The notes: generated by a model from the sequence alone, not told the origin. DNA of 64,000 nt from Altererythrobacter sp. C41 (GCF_016803135.1 NZ_JAEVFE010000001.1:496001-560000), one strand, 5' to 3'. Counted from the stretch's first letter, positions 28,604 to 38,157 are shown. Numbers and translations are program-made.

Positions 28604-28685
28604 GTCATCCTCGCGAAGGCGGGGATCCAGCTCGCGTTCCCAGCCGCGACGAGGTTAGCTGGGCCCCCGCCTTCGCGGGGGTGAC
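28604..28685. repeat. Paired-hairpin intergenic repeat element, copy 1
   Basis: An imperfect inverted repeat of about 28 bp, starting GTCATCCTCGCGAAGGCGGG and ending with its complement (CCCGCCTTCGCGGGGGTGAC), around a short spacer. It lies between scpA and the DUF3445 gene. Related elements occur at 28728, 57450 and 58502. Confidence 0.75.
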
Positions 28686-28727
28686 GGGAGACGTTTCCGG
28701 CATCGAGCGACACCTGCCAAAAATCTA

Positions 28728-28814
28728 CCCCGTCGCCCCAGCGGAAGCTGGGATCGCTTGCCGCATGCTCCGACCGGGCGGAGAGCGATCCCAGCTTCCG
28801 CCGGGATGACGGGG
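28728..28814. repeat. Paired-hairpin intergenic repeat element, copy 2
   Basis: An inverted repeat of about 30 bp with the arm core GCGGAAGCTGGGATCGCT at one end and its exact complement at the other, bounded by CCCCGTC and GACGGGG. It lies immediately before the scpA stop and next to copy 1 in a back-to-back arrangement. Confidence 0.75.
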
Positions 28815-28820
28815 GTTCGA

Positions 28821-30998
28821 TCACTCCGCCGCCTCGGCGCGGTCGTCGCCGGTGTCCTCACCCGCGGGCGGCATATTGTGGCCCAGCAGGCGCAGCAGGT
28901 CGGCGGCGCATTCGACGACGTTGGAGCCGGGGCCGTAGATGCCCTGCACGCCGGCCTTGCGCAGGAACTCGTAGTCGCTCGGCGGGATCACGCCGCCGGC
29001 GACCACCTTGATGTCCGCGCGCCCGGCATCCTTCAGGAGCTGGATCAGCTCGGGGATCAGCGTCTTGTGACCGGCGGCAAGGCTCGAGGCCCCGATCGCG
29101 TCGACGTCCGCCTCCAGCGCCATCTCCATCGTCTCGCGCGGGGTCTGGAACAGCGGGCCGCTCAGCACCTCGAAGCCCATGTCGGCGAAGGCGCTGGCGA
29201 TCACGTTGGCGCCGCGGTCGTGGCCGTCCTGCCCCATCTTGGCGACCATGACCCTGGGCTTGCGGTCCAGACGGCGCGCGACCGCCTCGACCCCGCGCAC
29301 GACCTGCGCATAGCGCTCGTCGTCCTTGTAGGCGGCACCGTAGATGCCCTTCACCGGGCGCGGCATCGTGTCGTAGCGGCCGAAGGCTTCCTCCATCGCG
29401 GAAGAGATCTCGCCCAGCGTCGCCCGCTCGCGCGCGGCATCGACCGCCAGAGCGAGCAGGTTGCCCTTGCCCTTCGCGCCCTCGGCCAATGCCTTGAGCG
29501 CCGCCTGGCACTTCGCCTCATCGCGGCCGGCGCGGACGCGCTCGATCCGCGCGATCTGGCTCTGGCGGACCTTCGTGTTGTCGATGTCGAGCGTCTCGAT
29601 CGGGTCCTCGTCCTTGAGGCGGAACCGGTTGACGCCGACGATCACGTCCTCGCCCCGGTCGACCCGCGCCTGGCGCCCGGCGGCGGCTTCCTCGATCATG
29701 CCCTTGGGCCAGCCCGCGGCGACCGCCTTGGCCATGCCGCCCTCGCTCTCTACCCGCTCGATGATCGCCCAGGCCTCGTCCACGAGCTGCTTGGTCAGCG
29801 CCTCGACGTAGTACGAGCCGCCGAGCGGATCGACCACGTTGGTCATCCCGGTCTCTTCCTGCAGCACGATCTGCGTGTTGCGCGCGATGCGGGCGGAGAA
29901 GTCGGTCGGCAGCGCGATCGCTTCGTCGAGCGCATTCGTATGCAGGGACTGCGTGCCACCGAGCATCGCGGCCATCGCCTCGATCGTCGTGCGGATGACG
30001 TTGTTGTACGGGTCCTGCTCGGTCAGCGAGACGCCGCTCGTCTGGCAGTGCGTGCGCAGCATCTTGCTGCGTTCGCTCTTGGCGCCGAGCTCGGTCATCG
30101 CACGATGCCACAGCGTGCGCGCGGCGCGCAGCTTGGCGACTTCCATGAAGAAGTTCATGCCGATCGCGAAGAAGAAGCTGAGCCGCCCGGCGAACTTGTC
30201 GATATCGAGACCGCTGGCGACGCCGTACTTCACATATTCCATGCCGTCGGCGATGGTGAAGGCGAGCTCCTGCACCTGCGTCGCCCCGGCTTCCTGCATG
30301 TGGTAGCCGGAGATCGAGATCGAGTTGAACTTCGGCATGTGATCCGCCGTGTAAGCGAAGATGTCGGAGATGATCCGCATGCTCGGCTCGGGCGGGTAGA
30401 TGTAGGTGTTGCGGACCATGAACTCCTTGAGGATGTCGTTCTGGATGGTCCCGGTAAGCTGATCGGGGCCGACCCCCTGCTCCTCCGCCGCGATGATGTA
30501 GAACGCAAGGCACGGGATGACCGCGCCGTTCATCGTCATCGACACGCTCATTTCATCGAGCGGGATGCCGTCGAAGAGGATCTTCATGTCCTCGACCGTA
30601 TCGATCGCCACCCCCGCCTTGCCGACGTCGCCGACGACGCGCGGATGGTCGCTGTCGTAGCCGCGATGGGTCGCAAGGTCGAAGGCGACCGACAGGCCCT
30701 TCTGCCCCGCCGCGAGATTGCGGCGATAGAAAGCGTTCGATTCCTCGGCGGTCGAGAAGCCCGCGTATTGCCGGATCGTCCAAGGCCGCCCGGCATACAT
30801 GCTCGCCTTCACGCCGCGGGTGTAGGGCGCGAAACCGGGCAGGCCCGGGTCCCAGCCCTCGACATCCGCCTCGGTATAAAGCGGCTTCACATCGATCCCC
30901 TCCGGCGTATGCCAGGTGAGATCGCGGCCTTTCACTTCCTTCTCGGCGAGGTTTTGCCAGTCGGAGAGGGTGGGCCGGATGTCTTTGTCGTCGGTCAT
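28821..30998 (-). CDS. scpA: Methylmalonyl-CoA mutase (large single-chain form)
   Basis: A 725-residue adenosylcobalamin enzyme that isomerises methylmalonyl-CoA to succinyl-CoA. The N-terminal TIM barrel binds CoA ([36 protein letters not shown]). The C-terminal B12 domain has [11 protein letters not shown], the DxHxxG cobalt-ligand motif. The start [11 protein letters not shown] at 30998 removes an upstream extension unrelated to the family. It completes the propionyl-CoA route with pccA 4 kb downstream on the same strand, although repeat elements separate it from the next gene. Confidence 0.95.
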   Translation of the reverse strand: MTDDKDIRPTLSDWQNLAEKEVKGRDLTWHTPEGIDVKPLYTEADVEGWDPGLPGFAPYTRGVKASMYAGRPWTIRQYAGFSTAEESNAFYRRNLAAGQKGLSVAFDLATHRGYDSDHPRVVGDVGKAGVAIDTVEDMKILFDGIPLDEMSVSMTMNGAVIPCLAFYIIAAEEQGVGPDQLTGTIQNDILKEFMVRNTYIYPPEPSMRIISDIFAYTADHMPKFNSISISGYHMQEAGATQVQELAFTIADGMEYVKYGVASGLDIDKFAGRLSFFFAIGMNFFMEVAKLRAARTLWHRAMTELGAKSERSKMLRTHCQTSGVSLTEQDPYNNVIRTTIEAMAAMLGGTQSLHTNALDEAIALPTDFSARIARNTQIVLQEETGMTNVVDPLGGSYYVEALTKQLVDEAWAIIERVESEGGMAKAVAAGWPKGMIEEAAAGRQARVDRGEDVIVGVNRFRLKDEDPIETLDIDNTKVRQSQIARIERVRAGRDEAKCQAALKALAEGAKGKGNLLALAVDAARERATLGEISSAMEEAFGRYDTMPRPVKGIYGAAYKDDERYAQVVRGVEAVARRLDRKPRVMVAKMGQDGHDRGANVIASAFADMGFEVLSGPLFQTPRETMEMALEADVDAIGASSLAAGHKTLIPELIQLLKDAGRADIKVVAGGVIPPSDYEFLRKAGVQGIYGPGSNVVECAADLLRLLGHNMPPAGEDTGDDRAEAAE

Positions 30999-31066
30999 GG
31001 GGACGCCGATCCACCATTCCGGCGGAAATTTCAATGCGAGCTTAGCTTGACCTCGGCCAACATTCG

Positions 31067-31678
31067 TCAGGCATCCGCACTCGGACGGGCCGACACGCGG
31101 GTGTGCCAAGCGGTAAGGTGGGTGCAGCTTTCCGGCGGGGGGCAACCGGCAAAAACAGCAAAATCGACCGTCGTCAGCAACAGGATGTCGGCGAAGGTGA
31201 AGCGCTCCCCAGCAAGGAATTCACGGTCCACCAGCGCCTCGTCGAAGAAGCCGAAGGCCTTCGCCACTGCCGCGCGATTGGCCTCGCCCCAGGCTTCGTT
31301 GCGGCCCGGCAGCGCGGCAGTGAAACGGTGCGTGTGAACCCAAACCGCGCCGATCGGATACATTGCGATCATCTCGACGCGGCGATTCCACATCTCGACC
31401 AGCGCGATCTCCTCGGGCGTCGTTCCGAACAGGTTGGGCTCGGGATGCAATGCCTCGAGATAGCGGCAGATCGCCACGCTCTCGGCGATCACGGTGCCAT
31501 CATCCAGCTGAAGCGCAGGCGTCTGTCCACGCGGATTGATCGCGAGATACTCGGGCGACTTCTGCTCTCGCTCGAGAATCGAAACTTCGCGGGTCGGCAA
31601 CTCGATGCCCTTCTCCGCCGCGAAGATGCGCACACGCCGCGGATTGGGCGCGGGGTTGGGGCTGTCGTAGAACAGCAT
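31067..31678 (-). CDS. Glutathione S-transferase family protein
   Basis: A 203-residue GST: the N-terminal thioredoxin-like domain [20 protein letters not shown] with cis-Pro segment [17 protein letters not shown], and an all-helical C-terminal domain with [14 protein letters not shown]. The specific class and substrate are not clear; a reductive or isomerase role in acyl or aromatic catabolism is possible given the neighbour. ATG 31678 shares a base with the stop of the enoyl-CoA hydratase gene (TGATG), so the two are coupled. Confidence 0.9.
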   Translation of the reverse strand: MLFYDSPNPAPNPRRVRIFAAEKGIELPTREVSILEREQKSPEYLAINPRGQTPALQLDDGTVIAESVAICRYLEALHPEPNLFGTTPEEIALVEMWNRRVEMIAMYPIGAVWVHTHRFTAALPGRNEAWGEANRAAVAKAFGFFDEALVDREFLAGERFTFADILLLTTVDFAVFAGCPPPESCTHLTAWHTRVSARPSADA

Positions 31679-32460
31679 CAGCAGCCCTTGAACGCGGGCT
31701 TGCGCTTCTGGAGGAAGGCCATGCCGCCCTCGCGCGCGTCCTCGGTCGAGGCTGCGGTGCGCTGCCCCTCGGCTTCGGCCAGCAGCGCCTGAGCGTAGCT
31801 GTTCTCGAGCGCGGTAAGAATATTCTTGCGCATCGTGGCGTAGGAAACGGTCGGTCCGTTCGCGAGCCGGGCGGCGAGCGTCTCGACTTCGCCGGCCAGC
31901 GATTCGTCGGCCACGGCCTTGTAGATCATGCCCCACTCGTACGCCTTTTCGGCGCCGATCTTTTCGCCCAGCATCATCATCTCGGTCGCTCGCGCCTTGC
32001 CGACGAGGCGTGGGAGCATCCAGCTCGCGCCGCCGTCGGGCACCAGCCCGATGTTGACGAAGGCCTGCAGGAAATAGGCGCTGCCCCCCGCGATCACGAA
32101 ATCCCCCGCCAGCGCGATCGAGCAGCCGATGCCCGCCGCGGGGCCATTGACGGCGCAGACGACCGGCACGTCCAGCCGCGCGAGCTTCATCATCAGCGGA
32201 TTGTACTTCTCGGTCAGCGCCATGTAGCTGCCCTGCGCCCCGGTCACCGGCCGCTCGCCACTCGCAGCAAGGTCCGCACCCGAGCAGAACGCCCGCCCCT
32301 CGCCCGTGAGCACCAGCACGCGCGCATCGCCGAGGTGGTCGAGCGCCATCAGCATCTCGCCCGCCATCTCCAGCGAGCAGGCGTTGAGCCGCTCGGGCCG
32401 GTTCAGCGTGATCGTGGCGACGCGCTCGTCCACCGCGAACCTGATTGTCTTGAAGTCCAT
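31678..32460 (-). CDS. Enoyl-CoA hydratase/isomerase family protein (PaaG-like)
   Basis: A 260-residue crotonase-fold enzyme starting MDFKTIRFAVDERV at 32460. The oxyanion-hole segments are FCSGADLAASG (about 60-70) and NGPAAGIGCSIALAGDF (about 104-120). LVPDGGASWMLPRLVG carries an Asp in place of one hydratase glutamate, as in PaaG-type isomerases. It may act in beta-oxidation or in ring-opened aromatic CoA metabolism. The gene is coupled to the downstream GST. Confidence 0.88.
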   Translation of the reverse strand: MDFKTIRFAVDERVATITLNRPERLNACSLEMAGEMLMALDHLGDARVLVLTGEGRAFCSGADLAASGERPVTGAQGSYMALTEKYNPLMMKLARLDVPVVCAVNGPAAGIGCSIALAGDFVIAGGSAYFLQAFVNIGLVPDGGASWMLPRLVGKARATEMMMLGEKIGAEKAYEWGMIYKAVADESLAGEVETLAARLANGPTVSYATMRKNILTALENSYAQALLAEAEGQRTAASTEDAREGGMAFLQKRKPAFKGC

Positions 32461-32564
32461 GCACCCTCCCAAGCGTTGCGTTTCGCAACCGAGCTTGGCC
32501 GCGCCCCCGCGGGGAGGCAAGCCTCAATTCTCGCGATTGCCGAGCTTCGCGCGGCGCCCGGCTG

Positions 32565-33035
32565 TCAGGGTTTGCCCGCGCCCCAGAGGCGTTCGGCCTT
32601 TACCCAGCCCACCCGGCCCTCGACGTCGAAGCTGCACCAGTCGTTCTCGCACTCGCCCAGCTTGCCGACCACGCCGGGTTCGGCATTCCACCTGAGCTTT
32701 GCATTGTCCGACGGCTCCTCCCGCAAGGCCGCAAGCCCCTCGCCCACGACGACGGCGCTGCGGTCGGCATCGAGCAGACGGGCGACGACCCAGCCTTCCG
32801 CACCATCGGGATCGCGGATCAGGCGCCATCCGTCGACGACGCGGACCACTTTCACCGGCAGCCCTTCGCGCTTGTAGACCCATGCGATCCGGTAGTTGAC
32901 GCTCGGCCCCACGCGCATGTTGAGCTTGCTCGTCCCGATCGTCGCCCAGTAGGGCACCTCACGCTCCTGCGCCGCGGCGGGCACGGAAACTAAGGTGAAA
33001 AGGGCGAAGACGGCGGCGAGGAGGAAGCTGCGCAT
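32565..33035 (-). CDS. Exported SH3-domain protein
   Basis: A 156-residue protein with a signal peptide (cleavage predicted after PAAAQ, about residue 23) and two bacterial SH3-like repeats: KLNMRVGPSVNYRIAWVYKREG and LRWNAEPGVVGKLGECENDWCSFDVEGRVGW. The second has two cysteines. SH3b domains commonly bind cell wall; a periplasmic structural or peptidoglycan-associated role is likely. ATG 33035 is preferred over the GTG three codons upstream, which falls inside the ribosome-binding region. It diverges from the glycerate dehydrogenase gene. Confidence 0.83.
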   Translation of the reverse strand: MRSFLLAAVFALFTLVSVPAAAQEREVPYWATIGTSKLNMRVGPSVNYRIAWVYKREGLPVKVVRVVDGWRLIRDPDGAEGWVVARLLDADRSAVVVGEGLAALREEPSDNAKLRWNAEPGVVGKLGECENDWCSFDVEGRVGWVKAERLWGAGKP

Positions 33036-33127
33036 GGGTTCCACCCTTAAATCGTGGAGCGCCCTTGCTTCAAGCCGTCTCGCACGCGGCTTGACCGCGG
33101 CGCATCCGCCATCCTAGCGCGGCATAT

Positions 33128-34144
33128 ATGGAGAATGCGGGAGACACCTCGACTCGGCGTGTGGCGGGCAAGCCGCGGGTCATCGTGACGCGGCACTTGT
33201 TGCCCTCGATCGAAGCGCGGATGGAAGAGCTCTTCGAAACGCGCCTCAACCGCGACGATCTGCCGATGACGCGGGACGAACTCGCGGCCGCGATGCGCGA
33301 ATGCGACGTGCTCGTCCCCACCGTGACCGACCGGATAGACGCCGAGCTGATCGTGCAGGCCGGCGAGCGGCTGGGCCTGATCGCGAGCTTCGGCACCGGC
33401 ACCGATCACATCGATCTCGGCGCGGCCGCCGCACGCAAGATCATGGTGACCAACACCCCTGGCGTCTTCACCGAGGACACCGCGGATCTCACCATGGCGC
33501 TGATCATCGGCGTGCCGCGCCGTGTGCGCGAAGGCACCGCGTTGATCCGGCAAGGGCAATGGACGGGCTGGGCGCCGCTCGCGATGCTCGGGCGCAAGCT
33601 CGGCGGGAAAGTGCTGGGGATCGTCGGCCTGGGCCGCATCGGCCAGGCGGTCGCCTTCCGCGCGCGCGCCTTCGGCCTGCAGATCCGCTACCACAATCGT
33701 CATCGCCTGCCGCCCGCAGTCGAATCGATGTTCGGCGCCGAATATGTCGAGGATCTCGACAGGCTTCTGGCCGATTCGGACATCGTCACCCTGCACTGCC
33801 CCGCCACGGCCGCGACGCGCGGGCTGATCGATGCGCGGCGGATCGCGCTGATGAAGCCCGGGGCGGCGCTGATCAACACGGCGCGCGCGGACCTGATCGA
33901 TTACGAGGCGATGATCGACGCACTCGAGAGCGGCCACCTGGGCGGCGCGGGGCTCGACGTCTTTCCCGACGAGCCGCAGGTGGACCCGCGGCTGATCGCA
34001 CTGCCGAACGTCATCGCGCAGCCGCATATCGGCAGCGCCACTATCGAGGGCCGCGAAGCCTCGGGCGAGAAGGTGATCGCCAACATCCGCTTCTGGGCCG
34101 ACGGCCATCGCCCGCCCGATCAGGTGCTGGAAGCGCTGGTCTGA
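33128..34144 (+). CDS. D-glycerate dehydrogenase / 2-hydroxyacid reductase
   Basis: A 338-residue NAD(P)-dependent D-2-hydroxyacid dehydrogenase that interconverts D-glycerate and hydroxypyruvate, or glyoxylate and glycolate. The Rossmann motif VGLGRIGQAVAFRARAFG lies at about 163-180. Catalytic Arg, Glu and His lie in NTARADLID, PDEPQVDP and AQPHIGSAT. The exact substrate (GyaR- or GhrB-type) cannot be told from sequence. It converges on the flavin oxidoreductase gene across a short palindrome-containing gap. Confidence 0.88.
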   Translation: MENAGDTSTRRVAGKPRVIVTRHLLPSIEARMEELFETRLNRDDLPMTRDELAAAMRECDVLVPTVTDRIDAELIVQAGERLGLIASFGTGTDHIDLGAAAARKIMVTNTPGVFTEDTADLTMALIIGVPRRVREGTALIRQGQWTGWAPLAMLGRKLGGKVLGIVGLGRIGQAVAFRARAFGLQIRYHNRHRLPPAVESMFGAEYVEDLDRLLADSDIVTLHCPATAATRGLIDARRIALMKPGAALINTARADLIDYEAMIDALESGHLGGAGLDVFPDEPQVDPRLIALPNVIAQPHIGSATIEGREASGEKVIANIRFWADGHRPPDQVLEALV

Positions 34145-34180
34145 TTTGCATCGTCCCGGCTTGCGCCGGGATGAGGCCCA

Positions 34181-35587
34181 TCAATCCCCGGTCAGGATGC
34201 GGTCGACCAGTTGCTTCACCGTCGGGGTGAAGTTGTTCGAATAGAACGGATCCTGCTTGAAACGGTAGGCCGCGTGGCCCGCGAAGGCGAGGTTCTGTTC
34301 GACCGGGCCGCCGTGGGCGATATCCTGCAGGGTCTTCTGGATGCAGAAGCTGCGCGGATCGGCGAGGCGGCCGGTGGTGTAGTCGTCGTGATCCTTCCAC
34401 GACGAGAACCCGCAGTGCGACAGGCAGCCCATGCAGTCGGCCTGGTCCTTGCGGATTTCGGCGCGGCTTTCCGGCGTGACGAAGACGACCGTGTCGTCGG
34501 GGGTCTTGAGCGCTTCGGTGAAGCCCTCGCCGACCCAGCCGCGGGCGCGTTCGCGATCCTTCGGCGTGACCCAGAAGTTCTTGCCCTTGATGCCGACGTC
34601 GAGCTGCACCGTGTGCTCGCCCGCCTCGACCTTCGAATAGGGGATCTGCCGCTCACTGCGGTGGATGAGGTCCCACAGGAACGGGTTCTTGACGGCGGAC
34701 GAATAAAAGCCCGTGGGCGAGAACTTGTGCAGGAGCACGTCGCCCGGCTCGATCGTGCGGAGCATGTCCTTCCACCCTTGCGGGATCGGGCTTTCCTCGG
34801 TCAGCAGCGGGCGCGTGCCGAACTGGAAGGCAATCTTGCCCAGCTCGGGGTTGTCGATCCAGTCGTCCCACTCGCGCAGGAACCAGACGCCGCCGGCCAT
34901 GACGATCGGCACGTCCTCGCTCACGCCTTCGGCACGCATCGTCTCGCGCAGCGCCTTCACGCGGGGATAGGGATCCTCCGGCTTCTCCGGATCCTCGGCA
35001 TTCGAAAGGCCGTTGTGCCCGCCGGCGAGCCACGGGTCCTCGTAGACGACCGCGGCCATCAGCTCGCTCACCTTGTGGTAGCTGCGCTTCCACAGTGCGC
35101 GGAAGGCACGGGCGGAGCTGATGATCGGCAGGTAGCTGACGTTGAAGCGCGCGGCGATCTCGGCCAGCTTGTAGGGCATGCCCGCCCCGCAGGTGACGCC
35201 GGTGACGAGGCCTCTGGTGCGTTCGAGAACGCCTTCCAGCACCTCCTGCGCCCCGCCCATTTCCCACAGCACGTTGATGTTGATCGCGCCCATGCCGTTC
35301 GAAACCTCGTAGGCGCGCTTGACCTGTTCGGTGGCGCCGTCGATGGCGTAGCGGACGAGCTGCTCATGCCGTTCCTTGCGGGTGAGCTGATCGTAGATCT
35401 GCGGGATGATCTTGCCTTCGGCGTCGTAGCTGTCTGCATTGACCGCGCTGACCGTGCCGATGCCCCCGGCAGCCGCCCAGGCGCCCGAGCTCATGTGATT
35501 GGTCGCGGAGACGCCCTTGCCGCCCTCGATGAGCGGCCAGACCTCGCGGCCACCATATACGATCGGGCTGAGCCCCTTGAATGCCAT
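34181..35587 (-). CDS. NAD(P)H-dependent flavin oxidoreductase, nitronate monooxygenase-like, with C-terminal cysteine cluster
   Basis: A 468-residue FMN-dependent TIM-barrel protein of the nitronate monooxygenase superfamily; GLVTGVTCGAGMPYK, YLPIISSARA and IVMAGGVWF resemble the flavin-binding segments. It is longer than typical nitronate monooxygenases (about 320-380). Beyond the barrel, residues 385-415 carry C-X2-C-X3-C-X22-C (core DCMGCLSHCGFSSW), which resembles an iron-sulfur ligand set. Substrate unknown. The start is ATG 35587. It is neighboured by an exported methyltransferase-like lipoprotein. Confidence 0.82.
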   Translation of the reverse strand: MAFKGLSPIVYGGREVWPLIEGGKGVSATNHMSSGAWAAAGGIGTVSAVNADSYDAEGKIIPQIYDQLTRKERHEQLVRYAIDGATEQVKRAYEVSNGMGAININVLWEMGGAQEVLEGVLERTRGLVTGVTCGAGMPYKLAEIAARFNVSYLPIISSARAFRALWKRSYHKVSELMAAVVYEDPWLAGGHNGLSNAEDPEKPEDPYPRVKALRETMRAEGVSEDVPIVMAGGVWFLREWDDWIDNPELGKIAFQFGTRPLLTEESPIPQGWKDMLRTIEPGDVLLHKFSPTGFYSSAVKNPFLWDLIHRSERQIPYSKVEAGEHTVQLDVGIKGKNFWVTPKDRERARGWVGEGFTEALKTPDDTVVFVTPESRAEIRKDQADCMGCLSHCGFSSWKDHDDYTTGRLADPRSFCIQKTLQDIAHGGPVEQNLAFAGHAAYRFKQDPFYSNNFTPTVKQLVDRILTGD

Positions 35588-35613
35588 TGAACTGCTAATC
35601 CTCGTGAGCGGCC

Positions 35614-36354
35614 TTATCGCGCCGCATTGTCTGCCTTGACCGGCGTTCCCCGGCAGGGCTTGATCTCTTCCGGTTCGGGCCTCTTAGCGGCCCGCTTGAA
35701 CTGTGCATAGTACCCGGCCAGCTCGGGCGCGTCACGGAACGTCACCAGCTCGAAACCGACCTGCGTGAACTCGCACGCCAGCAGCAGCGGATCGATCCCG
35801 TGCTGGTCGGCCGGCCGGTCGATGTCCACCACGATCACCTGGCCGCCCTCGCGCAGCGCGGGCCACATGCGCCACAGGAACGCGTAGGGCTCGCTGATCT
35901 CATGGTACATGTGCACCATGAAGATACGATCGAAGCTGTTTTCGGGCAACTTGGGATCGTCGATCTCGCCCAGCTTGATCGAGACGTTGTCGAGCCGCTC
36001 GCGCTCGACGCGGCGCGCCAGGCGGTCGAGCGCGTCGCGATCGATGTCCTGCGCGAGCACGCGGCCGCTCTCCCCCACGCGGTCGGCGAGACGCACGGTA
36101 TAGTAGCCCTCACCCGCGCCGATGTCCGCGACGCTCATGCCCGGTTCGATCGCGGCGAAATCCATCACCTTGCGCGCCTCGCCCACGCTGTCGCGCGCGT
36201 CTTCCGACGAGAACTCGTTCGCGCCGAGGCCGGAGACGGGCCGGTCGGGGACCGGGAAGTCGCGCGCGGTTTCGAGCCGGCCGTCGTCGACCGGCTCGCA
36301 GGCCGCAAGGCTAAGCGCCAGCGCGGCGCAGAGGAGGGAGAGGAGGCTCTTCAT
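35614..36354 (-). CDS. Class I SAM-dependent methyltransferase-like lipoprotein
   Basis: A 246-residue protein with a signal peptide and lipobox LSLAAC (lipidated Cys at about residue 19), followed by a complete class I methyltransferase fold. Motif I VADIGAGEGYYTVRLADRV is at about 75-93, the acidic residue after strand 2 lies in LAQDIDRDALDRLARRV, and motif IV is replaced by DRIFMVHMYHEI. An export signal on a SAM-type domain is odd because SAM is cytoplasmic. Start ATG 36354; the 14-codon upstream extension lacks similarity. Function unknown. Confidence 0.82.
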   Translation of the reverse strand: MKSLLSLLCAALALSLAACEPVDDGRLETARDFPVPDRPVSGLGANEFSSEDARDSVGEARKVMDFAAIEPGMSVADIGAGEGYYTVRLADRVGESGRVLAQDIDRDALDRLARRVERERLDNVSIKLGEIDDPKLPENSFDRIFMVHMYHEISEPYAFLWRMWPALREGGQVIVVDIDRPADQHGIDPLLLACEFTQVGFELVTFRDAPELAGYYAQFKRAAKRPEPEEIKPCRGTPVKADNAAR

Positions 36355-36411
36355 CTGGTCCTGAGACGCCCCTAGCGGAACGGAAGGGCCCGGCAAAGCC
36401 GCCGAACGTCC

Positions 36412-37539
36412 CTACTCGACGTCCTCGACCTCGACCGTCTCGCCAGTGACGCGCTGGGCCAGCGCGGCGGAGATGAACGGGTCGAGCGCGCCGTCGAGCA
36501 CGTCGTCGGGCGAGCTCGAGGTCGCGCCGGTGCGCAGGTCCTTGACCATCTGGTAGGGCTGCAGGACGTAGCTCCTGATCTGGTGCCCCCAGCCGATCTC
36601 GGTCTTGCTCGCATGCTCGGCGCTGGCGGCTTCCTCGCGCTTGCGCATCTCCTCCTCGAACAGCCGCGCCTTGAGCATGTTCATCGCGATGTCGCGGTTC
36701 TTGTGCTGGCTGCGGTCCATCTGGCTGGCGACGATGATCCCGCTGGGAACGTGGGTGATGCGCACCGCCGAATCGGTCGTGTTGACGTGCTGCCCGCCAG
36801 CACCGCTCGCCCGGTAGGTGTCGATCTTGAGGTCGGCCGGGTTGATCTCGATGTCGATGTTGTCGTCGATCACCGGATAGACCCAGACCGAGCTGAAGCT
36901 CGTGTGCCGCCGCGCCGCGCTGTCATAGGGGCTGATGCGCACGAGGCGGTGCACGCCGCTTTCGGTCTTGGCGTAGCCGTAGGCGTTCTCGCCCTTGATC
37001 AGCAGGGTCGCGGCCTTGATCCCGGCCTGTTCGCCGGCGTGATAGTCGACCAGCTCGACCTTGAAGCCGCGCCGCTCGGCCCAGCGGGTGTACATCCGCT
37101 GAAGCATCTCGGCCCAGTCCTGGCTTTCCGTCCCGCCCGCGCCGGCATGGATTTCGAGATAAGTGTCGTTCGCATCCGCCTCGCCGCCGAGGAGCGCCTG
37201 GACCTTGTCCGCGTCGGCCCGTTCGGCAAGCCGCGCGAGACTGGTGAGGCCTTCCGCCACGACGTCGTCGTCACCCTCGGCCTCACCCATCTCCACGAAC
37301 TCGATCGCGTCGTCCTTTTCGGACCCGATCTGCCGCACCGTGCCGATCGCGCTTTCGAGCCGCTTCTGTTCGCGCGTGATCGCCTGCGCTTCCTTGGGAT
37401 CGTCCCACAGTGCGGGGTCCTGGACGCGCGCATTCAGCTCGTCGAGCCGGCGCAACGCGCGCTCCCAGTCGAGCGATTGCCGCACCAGCGCCAGCGCGGC
37501 GTCGATACGGTCGATATGGGCCTGCCCTTCGGCACGCAT
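36412..37539 (-). CDS. prfB: Peptide chain release factor 2
   Basis: RF2 terminates translation at UGA and UAA. It has 375 residues, with the peptidyl-hydrolysis GGQ in SGAGGQHVNTTDSAVR and the codon-recognition loop in RISPYDSAARRHTSF, where SPY stands for the SPF of E. coli; SPY is usual in alphaproteobacteria. The frame is continuous, so the programmed +1 frameshift of E. coli prfB is absent. ATG 37539 is chosen; GGAG at the upstream TTG serves as its ribosome-binding site. Confidence 0.97.
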   Translation of the reverse strand: MRAEGQAHIDRIDAALALVRQSLDWERALRRLDELNARVQDPALWDDPKEAQAITREQKRLESAIGTVRQIGSEKDDAIEFVEMGEAEGDDDVVAEGLTSLARLAERADADKVQALLGGEADANDTYLEIHAGAGGTESQDWAEMLQRMYTRWAERRGFKVELVDYHAGEQAGIKAATLLIKGENAYGYAKTESGVHRLVRISPYDSAARRHTSFSSVWVYPVIDDNIDIEINPADLKIDTYRASGAGGQHVNTTDSAVRITHVPSGIIVASQMDRSQHKNRDIAMNMLKARLFEEEMRKREEAASAEHASKTEIGWGHQIRSYVLQPYQMVKDLRTGATSSSPDDVLDGALDPFISAALAQRVTGETVEVEDVE

Positions 37540-37617
37540 AAATTGATTCTCCAAAGGATTTGGCCGCCCGCTTAGCGGAGGGGCGTGCGAAGCGAAAGGG
37601 ACGCCCGAAAGCGGGCG

Positions 37618-38157
37618 TCAGCCGCCCCGCTCGAGCTTCTTCACCGCGGCGAGCGTAAGGCGGACGTGATTGCGGTAGTCGAGGTCCGAATGGACGAACA
37701 CGATCCGGCCGCTCTGGTCGATGACGTAGCTTGTGCGCTCGGTCATCCCGGTGTCCTTGCCGTCGCGGACGAGCGCGGCGTCGTATGCCTCGATGATCTT
37801 AGGCGTCGCGGCGCCAACGGCGAACTTGTCGCGGCATTCCTCTCGCGAGAAGCGCTTGAGCGTGTCGATATCGTCGGCCGACATCCCGATCACCGTCGCG
37901 CCCGCGGCGGCGAACTCGTCCGACGCCTCGGCAAACTGGCGCGCCTCCAGAGTGCAGCCCTTGGTGAAGGCCTTGGGGTAGAAATAGAGGACGACCGGTC
38001 CTTTCGCGAGGGCGGCGCGCAAGTTGAAGGCGAAGGCCTTGCCAGCAAGCGCGGCGTCGGTCGCGAACAGCGGCGCTTTCGCCCCGACCGGCAGCTCGGC
38101 CGATGCCGGCGCGGCCAGAAGCGCGGCGAATACGGCGGCCATGGCAAGTTTCCTCAT
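37618..38157 (-). CDS. Periplasmic peroxiredoxin (AhpC/TSA, Bcp-like)
   Basis: A 179-residue peroxiredoxin with a signal peptide (MRKLAMAAVFAALLAAPASA). The active-site segment VVLYFYPKAFTKGCTLEARQF holds the peroxidatic cysteine at about residue 70; in Bcp proteins this reads PxxxTxGC. A second cysteine lies in REECRDKF. Export suggests defence against peroxides in the periplasm. AAGGAG lies before ATG 38157. It sits between mrcA and prfB on the same strand, and about 20 bases separate it from mrcA. Confidence 0.88.
   Translation of the reverse strand: MRKLAMAAVFAALLAAPASAELPVGAKAPLFATDAALAGKAFAFNLRAALAKGPVVLYFYPKAFTKGCTLEARQFAEASDEFAAAGATVIGMSADDIDTLKRFSREECRDKFAVGAATPKIIEAYDAALVRDGKDTGMTERTSYVIDQSGRIVFVHSDLDYRNHVRLTLAAVKKLERGG

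Noticed and set aside
28758-31337. An 859-codon plus-strand frame antisense to scpA.
   Set aside because: The translation is His/Arg/Asp-rich with no domain, as expected of an antisense shadow; scpA on the other strand has full motifs.
36412-37539. Programmed frameshift and altered codon-recognition motif in prfB.
   Set aside because: The frame is continuous with no internal UGA near codon 26, and SPY in place of SPF is common in alphaproteobacterial RF2.
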